The position numbers were made by a program, and so were the translations under genes. The notes under the pieces were generated by a model. It was given only the letters and a program-made list of their open reading frames with translations. It was not told the DNA's origin and ran no database searches. 15,810 nucleotides of DNA from an uncultured delta proteobacterium (GTDB lineage: Bacteria > Desulfobacterota > Syntrophorhabdia > Syntrophorhabdales > Syntrophorhabdaceae): positions 1-15,810 of the forward strand of contig CAIQJW010000060.1 in assembly GCA_903872255.1 (NCBI GenBank), read 5' to 3'. Below are positions 7,184 to 13,596 of the stretch, one piece after another; within the stretch, counting starts at the first letter, position 1; each line of letters opens with the position of its first letter.

Positions 7184-8125
7184 ATGACCGGTTCCTTTTT
7201 TCGCAGCAGATCTGCGTGGGCTATCGCCGGCCTCATCGTACTCTTCCTTTTTCCTGTTTTTTTTGACCGGTTTTATGTTTACCTAACCGCCATTATTTTG
7301 CTGACCGGCCTGTGCGCCACGAGCCTCAATTTTGTGCTCGGGTACGGGGGTGTGTTCCAATTCCATCATGCCGTCTTTTACGGGGTCGGGGCGTACGGCA
7401 CCGCACTCATGATCTTGAAGTCGGGGCTTTCCCCATGGTTGGGCTTCATCGTCGGTCCGGTTGTCGCGGCCGTGCTTGGTCTTATCATTGGGCTTATATG
7501 CATCCGCCTGTCGAAGCTGTATTTCGGGATGCTCCAGATATCGCTCGGTTCTCTTGTCTGGGCGATCGTCTACCGCTGGTATTCCTTTACCGGCGGGGAT
7601 GACGGCATCCACGGCGTTCCCCTGCCGGATATTATCTCCTCGCCGAACGGCGCGTATTATTTTACCCTTATTGTCACGTCTGCCTCGATGTTTGTCTTGT
7701 ACCGCATGCTCAAGTCACCATTCGGGAGCGCCCTTCAGGGGATCCGGGACAACCCGGTCCGCTCGGAGATGATAGGCGTCAACGTGAGGCTTCAGCAGCT
7801 CCTCGCTTTGACCATAGCCGGTTTTTTCGGCGGCGTCGCCGGGGCCCTTTTCGTTGTTGTCGACAATACGGTCTTTCCCGATATGATGTTCTGGACGCTT
7901 TCGATGGAGCTCGTCATCATGTGTCTCCTTGGCGGGTGGTTGAGCTATCTCGGGCCCATGGTGGGCGCGGCCGTTATCGTCCTTTTGAGGACATATGTCA
8001 GCGGAATTACGGTATACTGGGCGCTCGTGCTCGGCATTATTATGATGCTCGTAATATTCTTCCTGCCGAATGGGGTGCTGGGATATCTCGACCGGTTCCT
8101 GAAAAAGAAAGCGCGGGCAAGATAA
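7184..8125 (+). CDS. livM: Branched-chain amino acid-type ABC transporter permease, LivM-like
   Basis: A 313-residue polytopic inner-membrane protein, the second permease of the transporter. Typical LivM stretches are S-L-N-F-V-L-G-Y-G-G-V-F-Q-F-H-H-A-V-F (about residues 46-64, normally L-G-x-x-G-Q-x-S-x-G-H), D-D-G-I-H-G-V near 140 and R-D-N-P-V-R-S-E-M-I-G-V-N in the middle, followed by a G-F-F-G-G-V-A-G-A-L helix. The glutamine-histidine loop is more divergent than in enteric LivM. GAGGGG (7172-7177) overlapping the livH stop region gives a good ribosome site six bases before the ATG. Only ten bases separate it from livH, so the two are co-transcribed. Confidence 0.92.
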   Translation: MTGSFFRSRSAWAIAGLIVLFLFPVFFDRFYVYLTAIILLTGLCATSLNFVLGYGGVFQFHHAVFYGVGAYGTALMILKSGLSPWLGFIVGPVVAAVLGLIIGLICIRLSKLYFGMLQISLGSLVWAIVYRWYSFTGGDDGIHGVPLPDIISSPNGAYYFTLIVTSASMFVLYRMLKSPFGSALQGIRDNPVRSEMIGVNVRLQQLLALTIAGFFGGVAGALFVVVDNTVFPDMMFWTLSMELVIMCLLGGWLSYLGPMVGAAVIVLLRTYVSGITVYWALVLGIIMMLVIFFLPNGVLGYLDRFLKKKARAR

Positions 8126-8144
8126 TGCGCACGGGGAGTGTTTC

Positions 8145-8894
8145 GTGCTGGAAGTAACATCCTTATCGAAATCATTCGATGGCTTCAAGGCCGTAAATAA
8201 TGCAGGCCTCATCGTAAAAAACGGTGAGACCGTGGCGGTCATCGGCCCGAACGGCGCCGGCAAAACCACCCTTTTCAACCTGATAACGGGCGTAATAAGG
8301 CCCGACAGCGGAAAGGTCCTGTTCAAGGGGGAAGACATAACGGGATTGAAACCGTACCAGGTATGCCGCAGGGGGATATCGCGTTCTTTCCAGGTCGTGA
8401 ATGTATTTCCCCGCTTAAGCGTCTTTGAGAATGTCCAGGTGTCCGTCCTTTCGCGGCAGAAAAAAACCTGGAACCTGTTCACTCCGTCATCCAGGCTCGC
8501 AATTGCCGAGACGGACAGGATACTCGAAAATGTCGGCTTATCGGATGTACGGGACAATACGAGCACGGCCCTATCCCATGGGGAGCGCAAGGTGCTCGAG
8601 ATAGCCATCGCGCTTGGCGGAAACCCGGAATTCCTGATACTGGACGAACCGACGGCGGGCATGTCGCCGGAAGAGACATCACGCTGCATCGATCTTATCA
8701 GGCAACTCAAGGAGAAACTGGGGATAACCATCCTTTTTTGCGAACACGATATGGAGATCGTATTTTCCATTTCGGACAGGATCATGGTCATGGTGCGCGG
8801 GTCTACCATAATTGAGGGGACGTGCGACGAGGTCAGATGCTGCCAGGAGGTGCAGGATGCATATCTTGGCGGGAGCGATGTATGCTTGATGTAA
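8145..8894 (+). CDS. livG: ABC transporter ATP-binding protein, LivG-like
   Basis: A 249-residue ATPase that powers the transporter from the cytoplasmic face. Motifs in order: Walker A G-P-N-G-A-G-K-T (34-41), Q-loop Gln83, signature L-S-H-G-E (143-147; most LivG proteins have L-S-Y-G-x), Walker B F-L-I-L-D-E (163-168) and switch His201. The N-terminal half carries the LivG-type R-G-I-S-R-S-F-Q stretch. Translation starts at GTG 8145, chosen because GGGGAG (8133-8138) lies six bases upstream and the first residues fit the family start. The end is unusual in having three Cys in about 20 residues (two adjacent in R-C-C-Q), a variable region in this family. It overlaps the next gene by 13 bases. 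Confidence 0.92.
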   Translation: MLEVTSLSKSFDGFKAVNNAGLIVKNGETVAVIGPNGAGKTTLFNLITGVIRPDSGKVLFKGEDITGLKPYQVCRRGISRSFQVVNVFPRLSVFENVQVSVLSRQKKTWNLFTPSSRLAIAETDRILENVGLSDVRDNTSTALSHGERKVLEIAIALGGNPEFLILDEPTAGMSPEETSRCIDLIRQLKEKLGITILFCEHDMEIVFSISDRIMVMVRGSTIIEGTCDEVRCCQEVQDAYLGGSDVCLM

Positions 8895-9571
8895 ACGGGA
8901 TCGATACATATTACGGATTGAGCCACATACTTTTCGATGTTTCCCTGAACGTGAAGGCGGGAGAAGTGGTCGGGCTTCTCGGGCGCAATGGTGCAGGCAA
9001 GAGCACGACCATGAAGAGCATTATGGGCGTTGTGCCCCCGAGACGGGGAACGGTCAGCCTTAACGGGAAGGATATAACAGGGCAGAAGCCTTTTATATCG
9101 TTTCGCCAGGGCATAGGATATGTCCCCGATGACAGGCGGGTCTTCGCGGATCTTTGCGTCGACGATAATCTAGAAATAGTTTACCGGCGAAGCAAGGATT
9201 GGACCAAGGACAGGGTATACGGGATATTTCCGGCCCTTAAAGAGATAAGGTCACGTCGCGCCGGGCATTTAAGCGGCGGCGAACAGCAGATGCTCACCAT
9301 AGCACGGGCATTGATGGGAAGCCCCGAACTCCTTCTTCTCGACGAACCGACCGAAGGCCTGGCCCCGCTCATCGTGCGGGATCTCGAACAGCAGATCTTA
9401 AAATTGAAGGATGCCGGCATCAGCATCCTTCTGTCGGAACAGAACGTCCGCTCGGCTCTGAAAATGATCACGCGTGCCTATGTCATCGATAACGGCAGGA
9501 TCCGCTTCGAAGGCACCGTCGGGGAACTCGAGGCGAACGAAGATGTCAAGAAAAAATATCTCATGATCTGA
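8882..9571 (+). CDS. livF: ABC transporter ATP-binding protein, LivF-like
   Basis: A 229-residue ATPase, the partner of the LivG-like protein. Walker A is G-R-N-G-A-G-K-S (34-41), signature L-S-G-G-E (130-134), Walker B L-L-L-L-D-E (150-155). The switch region reads L-S-E-Q-N-V, with no His; the E-Q-N form is normal for LivF. The ATG at 8882 has GGGAG (8871-8875) six bases upstream and gives the standard short N-terminus, whereas an upstream in-frame ATG at 8822 would add 20 residues from within livG. The 13-base overlap with livG suggests coupled translation and near-equal amounts of the two ATPases. This is the last gene of the transporter operon; a weak hairpin follows. Confidence 0.93.
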   Translation: MLDVNGIDTYYGLSHILFDVSLNVKAGEVVGLLGRNGAGKSTTMKSIMGVVPPRRGTVSLNGKDITGQKPFISFRQGIGYVPDDRRVFADLCVDDNLEIVYRRSKDWTKDRVYGIFPALKEIRSRRAGHLSGGEQQMLTIARALMGSPELLLLDEPTEGLAPLIVRDLEQQILKLKDAGISILLSEQNVRSALKMITRAYVIDNGRIRFEGTVGELEANEDVKKKYLMI

Positions 9572-9590
9572 TCCACCCGTTTCACGTCCG

Positions 9591-9607
9591 GATAAGTTTT
9601 TATCTTT
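9591..9607 (+). terminator. Weak hairpin after the transporter operon
   Basis: GATAA, a GTTT loop and TTATC (9591-9604) form a 5-bp AT-rich stem followed by three T residues. A separate run of eight T (9619-9626) comes later without an obvious stem. Termination here is plausible because the next gene seems to have its own promoter-like box, but the structure is weak. Confidence 0.25.
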
Positions 9608-9638
9608 CATTTAGGCGGTTTTTTTTATAGAATTATAT

Positions 9639-10217
9639 ATGGTCAAACAAATTTCCAGGTCGAAGAAGATTCTCCTTACCCTTATTTTCGGAATTGCACT
9701 TGTCCTCGCCTTCGGGATCCCCGACGTTTACAGTTTTGGTGATCTTGGAACCATTGTCGAACGGATTCAGGATGAAAGCGCGATCCGGTGCCCTATCTGC
9801 GGGCGGGCGGTCAACCCCGGCATTATTCATACGGATGCCGCGGCCATTGTTAAAGAAAAGCTCAAGACGGCCCTCACCGACCGGGACATAGGCTATTCCG
9901 ATGGAACAAAACAAGGCCAGCCGTACATCCATATCCTTATCTACCGTTTTCAGGAGAGAAAGGGGGGCAATTTCGCAGCTGAAAAGCCTGCCTCTGTTGC
10001 ATTTCACATGCACCTTATGAAAGACGGTGTTCTCGGAAGGGTCTTCGCGTATTCCGAGGAACAGAAAGCCCTGACGCAGAACATTTTCACGATGGGTAAA
10101 TTCCTGAAGAGGGGTGCGAAATGGGTCACTGCCGATGAGTTGGCGGAAGAGGGCATTAACGCCGGACTCGATGAGCTTGTAGTTGACGCAAAGGGGACGT
10201 CGGGGACAGAAGAGTGA
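9639..10217 (+). CDS. Exported protein of unknown function with a CPICG motif, coupled to hisA
   Basis: A 192-residue protein I do not recognise. Residues 1-10 are basic, 11-26 strongly hydrophobic, with a plausible cleavage region near 30-33, so it is exported or N-terminally anchored. After the signal come Cys51-Pro-Ile-Cys54-Gly, a CxxC that could bind metal or act in thiol redox, and later His123-Met-His125, which could complete a metal site. The C-terminal half (about 95-185) looks like a folded alpha/beta domain ending in an acidic Thr/Ser-rich tail. The ATG is the only reasonable start; it has no Shine-Dalgarno but TATAGA lies eight bases before it. Its TGA overlaps the GTG of hisA (GTGA), so the two are translated together. 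The location upstream of hisA is one often held by hisH, but there is no glutaminase motif here. Confidence 0.75.
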   Translation: MVKQISRSKKILLTLIFGIALVLAFGIPDVYSFGDLGTIVERIQDESAIRCPICGRAVNPGIIHTDAAAIVKEKLKTALTDRDIGYSDGTKQGQPYIHILIYRFQERKGGNFAAEKPASVAFHMHLMKDGVLGRVFAYSEEQKALTQNIFTMGKFLKRGAKWVTADELAEEGINAGLDELVVDAKGTSGTEE

Positions 10218-10921
10218 AACCGCTTTTCGCGATGGACCTGATGGGCGGCAGGGCTGTTCGTCTCAAAAAGGGTAATTTTCAAGAGGTAACTGTCTACAGC
10301 GATGATCCTCCCGCGATGATTCGGGATATGGTCCGCCGCGGCGCACGGGATTTTCATATAATCGATCTCGATGGTGCAAGGACGGGAACTCCTGTCCACG
10401 GGGATATTATCCGGGAGATCCGCAGCATCGTCAAGGGATACATGGAAGTAGGCGGGGGCATTCGCAGCGAAGAGATCATTAAATATTACAGCGATATGGG
10501 AACAGACGGGGTCATAGTCGGAACGCGGGCCCTCGAAGACCAGGAATTTTTCGATAAGCTCTCAGAATTTAAAAATATAGTCTTCGGCCTCGACCTTCTC
10601 GATGGCAAACCGATGGCCAGGGGATGGAAGAGTGAGGTCGACCGTGACGTGCCGGCCCTGCTTAAGGATGCCGAACGCATTGGTGTTATGGCCGTACTTT
10701 GCACGAGTATCGAACGGGACGGCATGCTTACCGGGCCCGATCTCGATGGCCTTGAAAGACTTTCAGCCATGACCAGGCTCCCCGTTATTGCATCGGGCGG
10801 GGTGTCGAAGATAGATGATGTTAGGCGGCTCAAGGAAATGGACGTTTGGGCCGCTATAATAGGCAAGGCCTTCTACGAGGGATTTATCGGCATCGAGGAG
10901 GCCATGGGTTATGCTGGCTAA
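10214..10921 (+). CDS. hisA: ProFAR isomerase HisA (histidine biosynthesis)
   Basis: A 235-residue TIM-barrel enzyme, 1-(5-phosphoribosyl)-5-[(5-phosphoribosylamino)methylideneamino]imidazole-4-carboxamide isomerase, which performs the Amadori rearrangement producing PRFAR. Catalytic acids D8 (F-A-M-D-L-M-G-G) and D127 (G-L-D-L-L-D-G) sit at the canonical positions; W138 in A-R-G-W and the T-S-I-E-R-D-G-M-L-T-G segment (164-174) are conserved. The phosphate loops are V-G-G-G-I-R (79-84) and A-S-G-G-V-S (193-198). The N-terminus is divergent from the usual I-P-A-I-D. The start is GTG at 10214, overlapping the previous stop. The 3' end overlaps hisF by 11 bases. A short-range pathway supply (HisA product to HisF) explains the adjacency. 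Confidence 0.93.
   Translation: MKPLFAMDLMGGRAVRLKKGNFQEVTVYSDDPPAMIRDMVRRGARDFHIIDLDGARTGTPVHGDIIREIRSIVKGYMEVGGGIRSEEIIKYYSDMGTDGVIVGTRALEDQEFFDKLSEFKNIVFGLDLLDGKPMARGWKSEVDRDVPALLKDAERIGVMAVLCTSIERDGMLTGPDLDGLERLSAMTRLPVIASGGVSKIDDVRRLKEMDVWAAIIGKAFYEGFIGIEEAMGYAG
10779..10804 (+). repeat. 26-base segment of hisA identical to one in hisF
   Basis: These 26 bases, covering the codons for P-V-I-A-S-G-G-V, are identical to 11503-11528 in hisF. The flanks diverge at once on both sides. The protein motif is a shared phosphate-binding loop of the two paralogous barrels, but identity at every synonymous site is more than the protein similarity demands. Confidence 0.9.
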
Positions 10922-11672
10922 GAGGATCATACCGTGCCTTGACGTCCGGGAAGGCAGGGTGGTTAAAGGCACCAATTTCCTCGAACTCAAAGACGCCGGC
11001 GATCCCGTCGAAAATGCCAAGGCATATGAAGAGCAGCTTGCAGACGAGCTGTGTTTTCTTGATATCACCGCCTCTCACGAAAAAAGACGCACCATTATCG
11101 ATGTGGTAGAGAGGGTTTCCCATGAGGTGTTCATGCCGCTTACCGTCGGTGGGGGCATATGCTCTATCGACGATATCCGGGACATTTTACGGGCCGGGGC
11201 GGACAAGGTTACCGTAAATACGACCGCGGTCGAAAACCCGGAATTTATCCGGGAAGCGAGCGATATCTTTGGAAGTCAGTGTATTTGCATAGCGATCGAC
11301 GCCAAGAGGACCGCTTCGGGTGATGGCTTCGAGGTCTATACATATGGGGGGAGACGGGCGACGGGCATCGATGCAATAGGCTGGGCAAAGAAAGTTGAAG
11401 GGCTCGGCGCGGGCGAGATACTTCTTACGAGCATGGACCGGGATGGGACAAAGATCGGTTTCGACATCGAGTTGACCCGGGCAATTGCCGAGGCCGTGAA
11501 TATCCCCGTTATTGCATCGGGCGGGGTGGGAACGCTTGAGCATCTCTATGAAGGCCTTGCGCTCGGAAAGGCCGATGCCGTCCTTGCCGCTTCGATATTT
11601 CATTACCGGGAATTTACCGTCGTCGATGCCAAGAGGTATCTCCGGGAACGCGGCGTTAACGTCAGGCTGTAG
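10911..11672 (+). CDS. hisF: Imidazole glycerol phosphate synthase cyclase subunit HisF
   Basis: A 253-residue TIM barrel that uses ammonia from HisH to convert PRFAR into imidazole glycerol phosphate and AICAR. Catalytic D11 (P-C-L-D-V) and D130 (I-A-I-D-A-K-R) are at canonical positions. Other family marks are K-D-A-G-D-P (28-32 region), D-I-T-A-S (51-55), V-G-G-G-I (79-83), T-S-M-D-R-D-G-T-K and I-A-S-G-G-V (201-206). The usual Gly of the G-A-D-E-L stretch is Leu here (L43). GAGGAGG (10895-10901) lies nine bases before the ATG inside hisA. hisH, whose product it needs, is not in this window and should lie elsewhere on the chromosome. A 35-base gap separates it from hisI. Confidence 0.96.
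   Translation: MLAKRIIPCLDVREGRVVKGTNFLELKDAGDPVENAKAYEEQLADELCFLDITASHEKRRTIIDVVERVSHEVFMPLTVGGGICSIDDIRDILRAGADKVTVNTTAVENPEFIREASDIFGSQCICIAIDAKRTASGDGFEVYTYGGRRATGIDAIGWAKKVEGLGAGEILLTSMDRDGTKIGFDIELTRAIAEAVNIPVIASGGVGTLEHLYEGLALGKADAVLAASIFHYREFTVVDAKRYLRERGVNVRL
11503..11528 (+). repeat. 26-base segment of hisF identical to one in hisA
   Basis: Second copy of the repeat at 10779-10804, in the same reading frame relative to the phosphate-loop codons, 724 bases downstream. Confidence 0.9.
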
Positions 11673-11707
11673 AAGTCTGAAAATATTTTTGATCGACGAG
11701 GACATGC

Positions 11708-12088
11708 ATGGATGGCTTGAAGTGGGATGAAAAGGGCCTTATGCCCGCAGTTGTACAGGATGCAAATTCAAAAGACGTGCTGATGGTCGCCTACATGAAC
11801 AATGAGGCGCTGGACCTGACGATAACAACGAAAAAGGCGCATTTTTACTCGCGTTCAAGGCAAAAGCTCTGGTTAAAAGGCGAAAGCTCCGGCCATACGC
11901 AGGACGTGAAGGAGATCCGCATCGATTGCGATAACGATACGATACTTCTTCTCGTCGATCAGAAGGTCGCAGCCTGCCATACCGGCTACTTTAGCTGTTT
12001 TTACCGTGCATGGGCCGATGGATGGAAGATCGTTGGAAAAAAGGTCTTCGATGAAAAAGACGTTTATGGTGAAAAGAAGACCGATTGA
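11708..12088 (+). CDS. hisI: Phosphoribosyl-AMP cyclohydrolase HisI (monofunctional)
   Basis: A 126-residue cytoplasmic enzyme that opens the adenine ring of phosphoribosyl-AMP in the third step of histidine synthesis. The metal motifs are intact: D73-C-D75-N-D77 for magnesium, with Cys74, and C90-H-T-G-Y-F-S-C97-F-Y-R, whose Cys residues bind zinc across the dimer. The W-x-K-G-E-S-S-G-H-x-Q substrate segment (55-65) is complete. Most relatives read C-H-T-G-R-R-S-C; here the two Arg are Tyr-Phe. It is the HisI domain alone, not the HisIE fusion of enterics, so hisE must be elsewhere. The start at 11708 has GAGGA five bases upstream; an out-of-frame ATG lies at 11704. Its last 38 bases overlap pgpA. 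Confidence 0.96.
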   Translation: MDGLKWDEKGLMPAVVQDANSKDVLMVAYMNNEALDLTITTKKAHFYSRSRQKLWLKGESSGHTQDVKEIRIDCDNDTILLLVDQKVAACHTGYFSCFYRAWADGWKIVGKKVFDEKDVYGEKKTD

Positions 12089-12521
12089 TAATTGCCTGTC
12101 ATTTTTTAATACCTGCTTTTACACAGGACGCATTCCCTTCGCACCCGGCACTTTTGCATCCGTGCTGGCAGCAGTCCTGATCTATTTTTTCCCAGGGGTC
12201 TTAACCAGTTTATATTGGGTCTGTTTCTGTATTATATTCGGTACAATATCTATTAACGGGGAAAGATATGAGGGAAAAGATCCCGGACACATTGTCATCG
12301 ATGAGTTTGCCGGGATGTGCGTGGCCATGGCGGGACATAAGGCTTCTATAGTAAACGTCATAATGGCTTTTGTGCTCTTCCGTGTCTTCGATATCATTAA
12401 ACCGTTCCCGATAAATCGCGTAGAAAGGCTGCCGCGAGGCTACGGCATTATGGCCGATGATGTTCTGGCAGGAATATTCTCGAACATCCTTGTCCTTGCA
12501 TGGACGAGGTTCTCGTTTTGA
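12051..12521 (+). CDS. pgpA: Phosphatidylglycerophosphatase A (PgpA)
   Basis: A 156-residue integral membrane phosphatase that converts phosphatidylglycerol phosphate to phosphatidylglycerol. Family blocks are G-R-I-P-F-A-P-G-T-F-A-S (26-37), D-P-x-x-I-V-I-D-E-F-A-G (77-88), the F-R-x-F-D-I-I-K-P-F-P helix (110-120) and the final G-I-M-A-D-D-V-L-A-G (132-141), which supply the acidic metal-binding residues. Hydrophobic segments at about 36-64, 100-116 and 135-152 fit membrane insertion. I chose ATG 12051 (AAAGG seven bases upstream); ATG 12066 would shorten it by five residues and an upstream ATG at 12006 adds only hisI-derived sequence. It overlaps hisI by 38 and pncC by 22 bases. Confidence 0.93.
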   Translation: MKKTFMVKRRPIDNCLSFFNTCFYTGRIPFAPGTFASVLAAVLIYFFPGVLTSLYWVCFCIIFGTISINGERYEGKDPGHIVIDEFAGMCVAMAGHKASIVNVIMAFVLFRVFDIIKPFPINRVERLPRGYGIMADDVLAGIFSNILVLAWTRFSF

Positions 12522-13003
12522 AGCTGGAAAAGCAAATAGGAAGAGAGCTTACCCGCCATTCACTTACCCTGTCGACAGCCGAGTCCTGCACAGGCGGGCT
12601 TGTCGCGGGATGCATTACCAGCGTATCAGGCGCATCCGGGTTTTTTGAGGGCGGCTTTGTAACATACAGCAATACGGCAAAGAACCGCCTTATCGGGGTT
12701 CCAGGGGAATTGATCGAGAGGTACGGGGCGGTCAGCGACAAAACTGCCCGCGCAATGGCCGAGGGTGCCCGGTTAAAGCTTGCGACGGATATGTCGGTCG
12801 CCGTTACCGGTATCGCCGGACCGGCCGGCGGTACGCCCGATAAGCCTGTCGGGACCGTATACATAGCGGTCGCCCGGAAAGGAAAGACCTCCGTTCGCAA
12901 ATTTCTCTTCACGGGAGGGCGGCATATGATACGAAAACAGACGACCGAAGAGGCGTTGAAATTCGTGCTCGATGAAATTGAAGAATTATTGAGGAATATA
13001 TGA
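12500..13003 (+). CDS. pncC: Nicotinamide-nucleotide amidohydrolase PncC (stand-alone CinA C-terminal domain)
   Basis: A 167-residue enzyme that deamidates nicotinamide mononucleotide to nicotinic acid mononucleotide for NAD salvage. The CinA-C blocks are all present: S-T-A-E-S-C-T-G-G (25-33) with the presumed catalytic Ser, V-T-Y-S-N-x-A-K (54-61), V-A-V-T-G-I-A-G-P-x-G-G-T-P (100-113) with K-P-V-G-T-V, and F-x-G-x-R-x-x-I-R-x-x-T near 137-148. The MoCF-like N-terminal domain of full CinA is missing; this one-domain form is common. The ATG at 12500 has no Shine-Dalgarno; a TTG at 12518 with GAGG eight bases upstream would give a six-residue shorter protein and is a real alternative. The stop overlaps the thpR start as ATGA. 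Confidence 0.93.
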   Translation: MDEVLVLKLEKQIGRELTRHSLTLSTAESCTGGLVAGCITSVSGASGFFEGGFVTYSNTAKNRLIGVPGELIERYGAVSDKTARAMAEGARLKLATDMSVAVTGIAGPAGGTPDKPVGTVYIAVARKGKTSVRKFLFTGGRHMIRKQTTEEALKFVLDEIEELLRNI

Positions 13004-13596
13004 GATGTTTTCTGGCATTCGAGATACCGGCGGATGTCAAAGGATGTCTGTCCCGGGCATCGCGGTCGATGGCAAAGACACTGCCCGGCGTACGGTGGGT
13101 AAAACCTGAAGGCCAGCACATAACCATCCATTTTTTCGGGGAGATATCAGAGGCTAAGGCAGAAGAGATCAAGGATGTGCTCAGGGCATGCGGACCGTAC
13201 GACCATGTCGTAACATCATTAAAAGCGGTCGATGCCTTCCCCGACAAACGGCGTCCTCGCGTCATTGTCGCGACCCTTGACGAAGGAGTTGACATCATTC
13301 GCTCGATATACCATGATATAGAGAACCGTCTCGCAGCCCTGGGTTACGAGAAAGAAAAACGGGGATATGCCCCCCATATTACCTTTGGCAGAATGAAAAT
13401 GCCGGCACCCATTCTGGAAAGAGACATTGTTCGTCTGGAATGTCCGCGGTTCACAATCGATCGTATAGTTCTTTTCAAAAGTAATCTCGGAAGGGAGGGC
13501 GCAACCTATGAACCTCTCTTCGAATTAAATTTAAGGGCCGTCCCGCAAGGTGACGCGGGCGGTAATGCTAAAGATCACGAAAAAGGAGAAACATGA
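13000..13596 (+). CDS. thpR: RNA 2',3'-cyclic phosphodiesterase ThpR (2H family)
   Basis: A 198-residue member of the 2H phosphoesterase superfamily, the group once called 2'-5' RNA ligase, which opens 2',3'-cyclic phosphates on RNA ends. The two H-x-T-x signatures, HITI (40-43) and HITF (126-129), give the paired catalytic histidines. The N-terminal M-R-C-F-L-A-F-E-I-P is the normal start. GAGGA lies six bases before the ATG and the ATGA overlap with pncC shows coupling. The last 15-20 residues form a hydrophilic tail with Gly, Asp, Lys and Glu that aligns with nothing I know; its codons contain a GC-rich stem-loop just before recA. The stop overlaps the recA ATG. Confidence 0.92.
   Translation: MRCFLAFEIPADVKGCLSRASRSMAKTLPGVRWVKPEGQHITIHFFGEISEAKAEEIKDVLRACGPYDHVVTSLKAVDAFPDKRRPRVIVATLDEGVDIIRSIYHDIENRLAALGYEKEKRGYAPHITFGRMKMPAPILERDIVRLECPRFTIDRIVLFKSNLGREGATYEPLFELNLRAVPQGDAGGNAKDHEKGET
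13538..13562 (+). other. GC-rich stem-loop in the thpR tail upstream of recA
   Basis: CCG and CCCGC (separated by a bulged T) pair with GCGGGCGG across an eight-base loop, giving eight GC pairs. It ends 30 bases before the recA ATG and has no T-tract, so it is not an intrinsic terminator. It could affect message processing or access to the recA ribosome site. Confidence 0.4.

Noticed and set aside
8822..8881. Longer start for the LivF-like protein
   Set aside because: The added residues lie inside livG and are atypical; ATG 8882 has GGGAG at ideal spacing and matches family length.
7715..8926. 403-codon open frame on the minus strand across livM, livG and the livF start
   Set aside because: It is antisense to genes with full family motifs. 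Its translation is rich in Ser, Pro and Arg with no recognisable domain, as expected from a high-GC shadow frame.
9639..10217. The gene before hisA as a degraded or divergent hisH
   Set aside because: No Cys-His-Glu glutaminase triad or nucleophile-elbow motif is present, and it has an N-terminal export signal.
13400..13592. LexA box in front of recA
   Set aside because: Neither a GAAC-N4-GTTC nor a CTGT-N8-ACAG type site was found on reading this stretch; unfamiliar lineage-specific boxes cannot be excluded.
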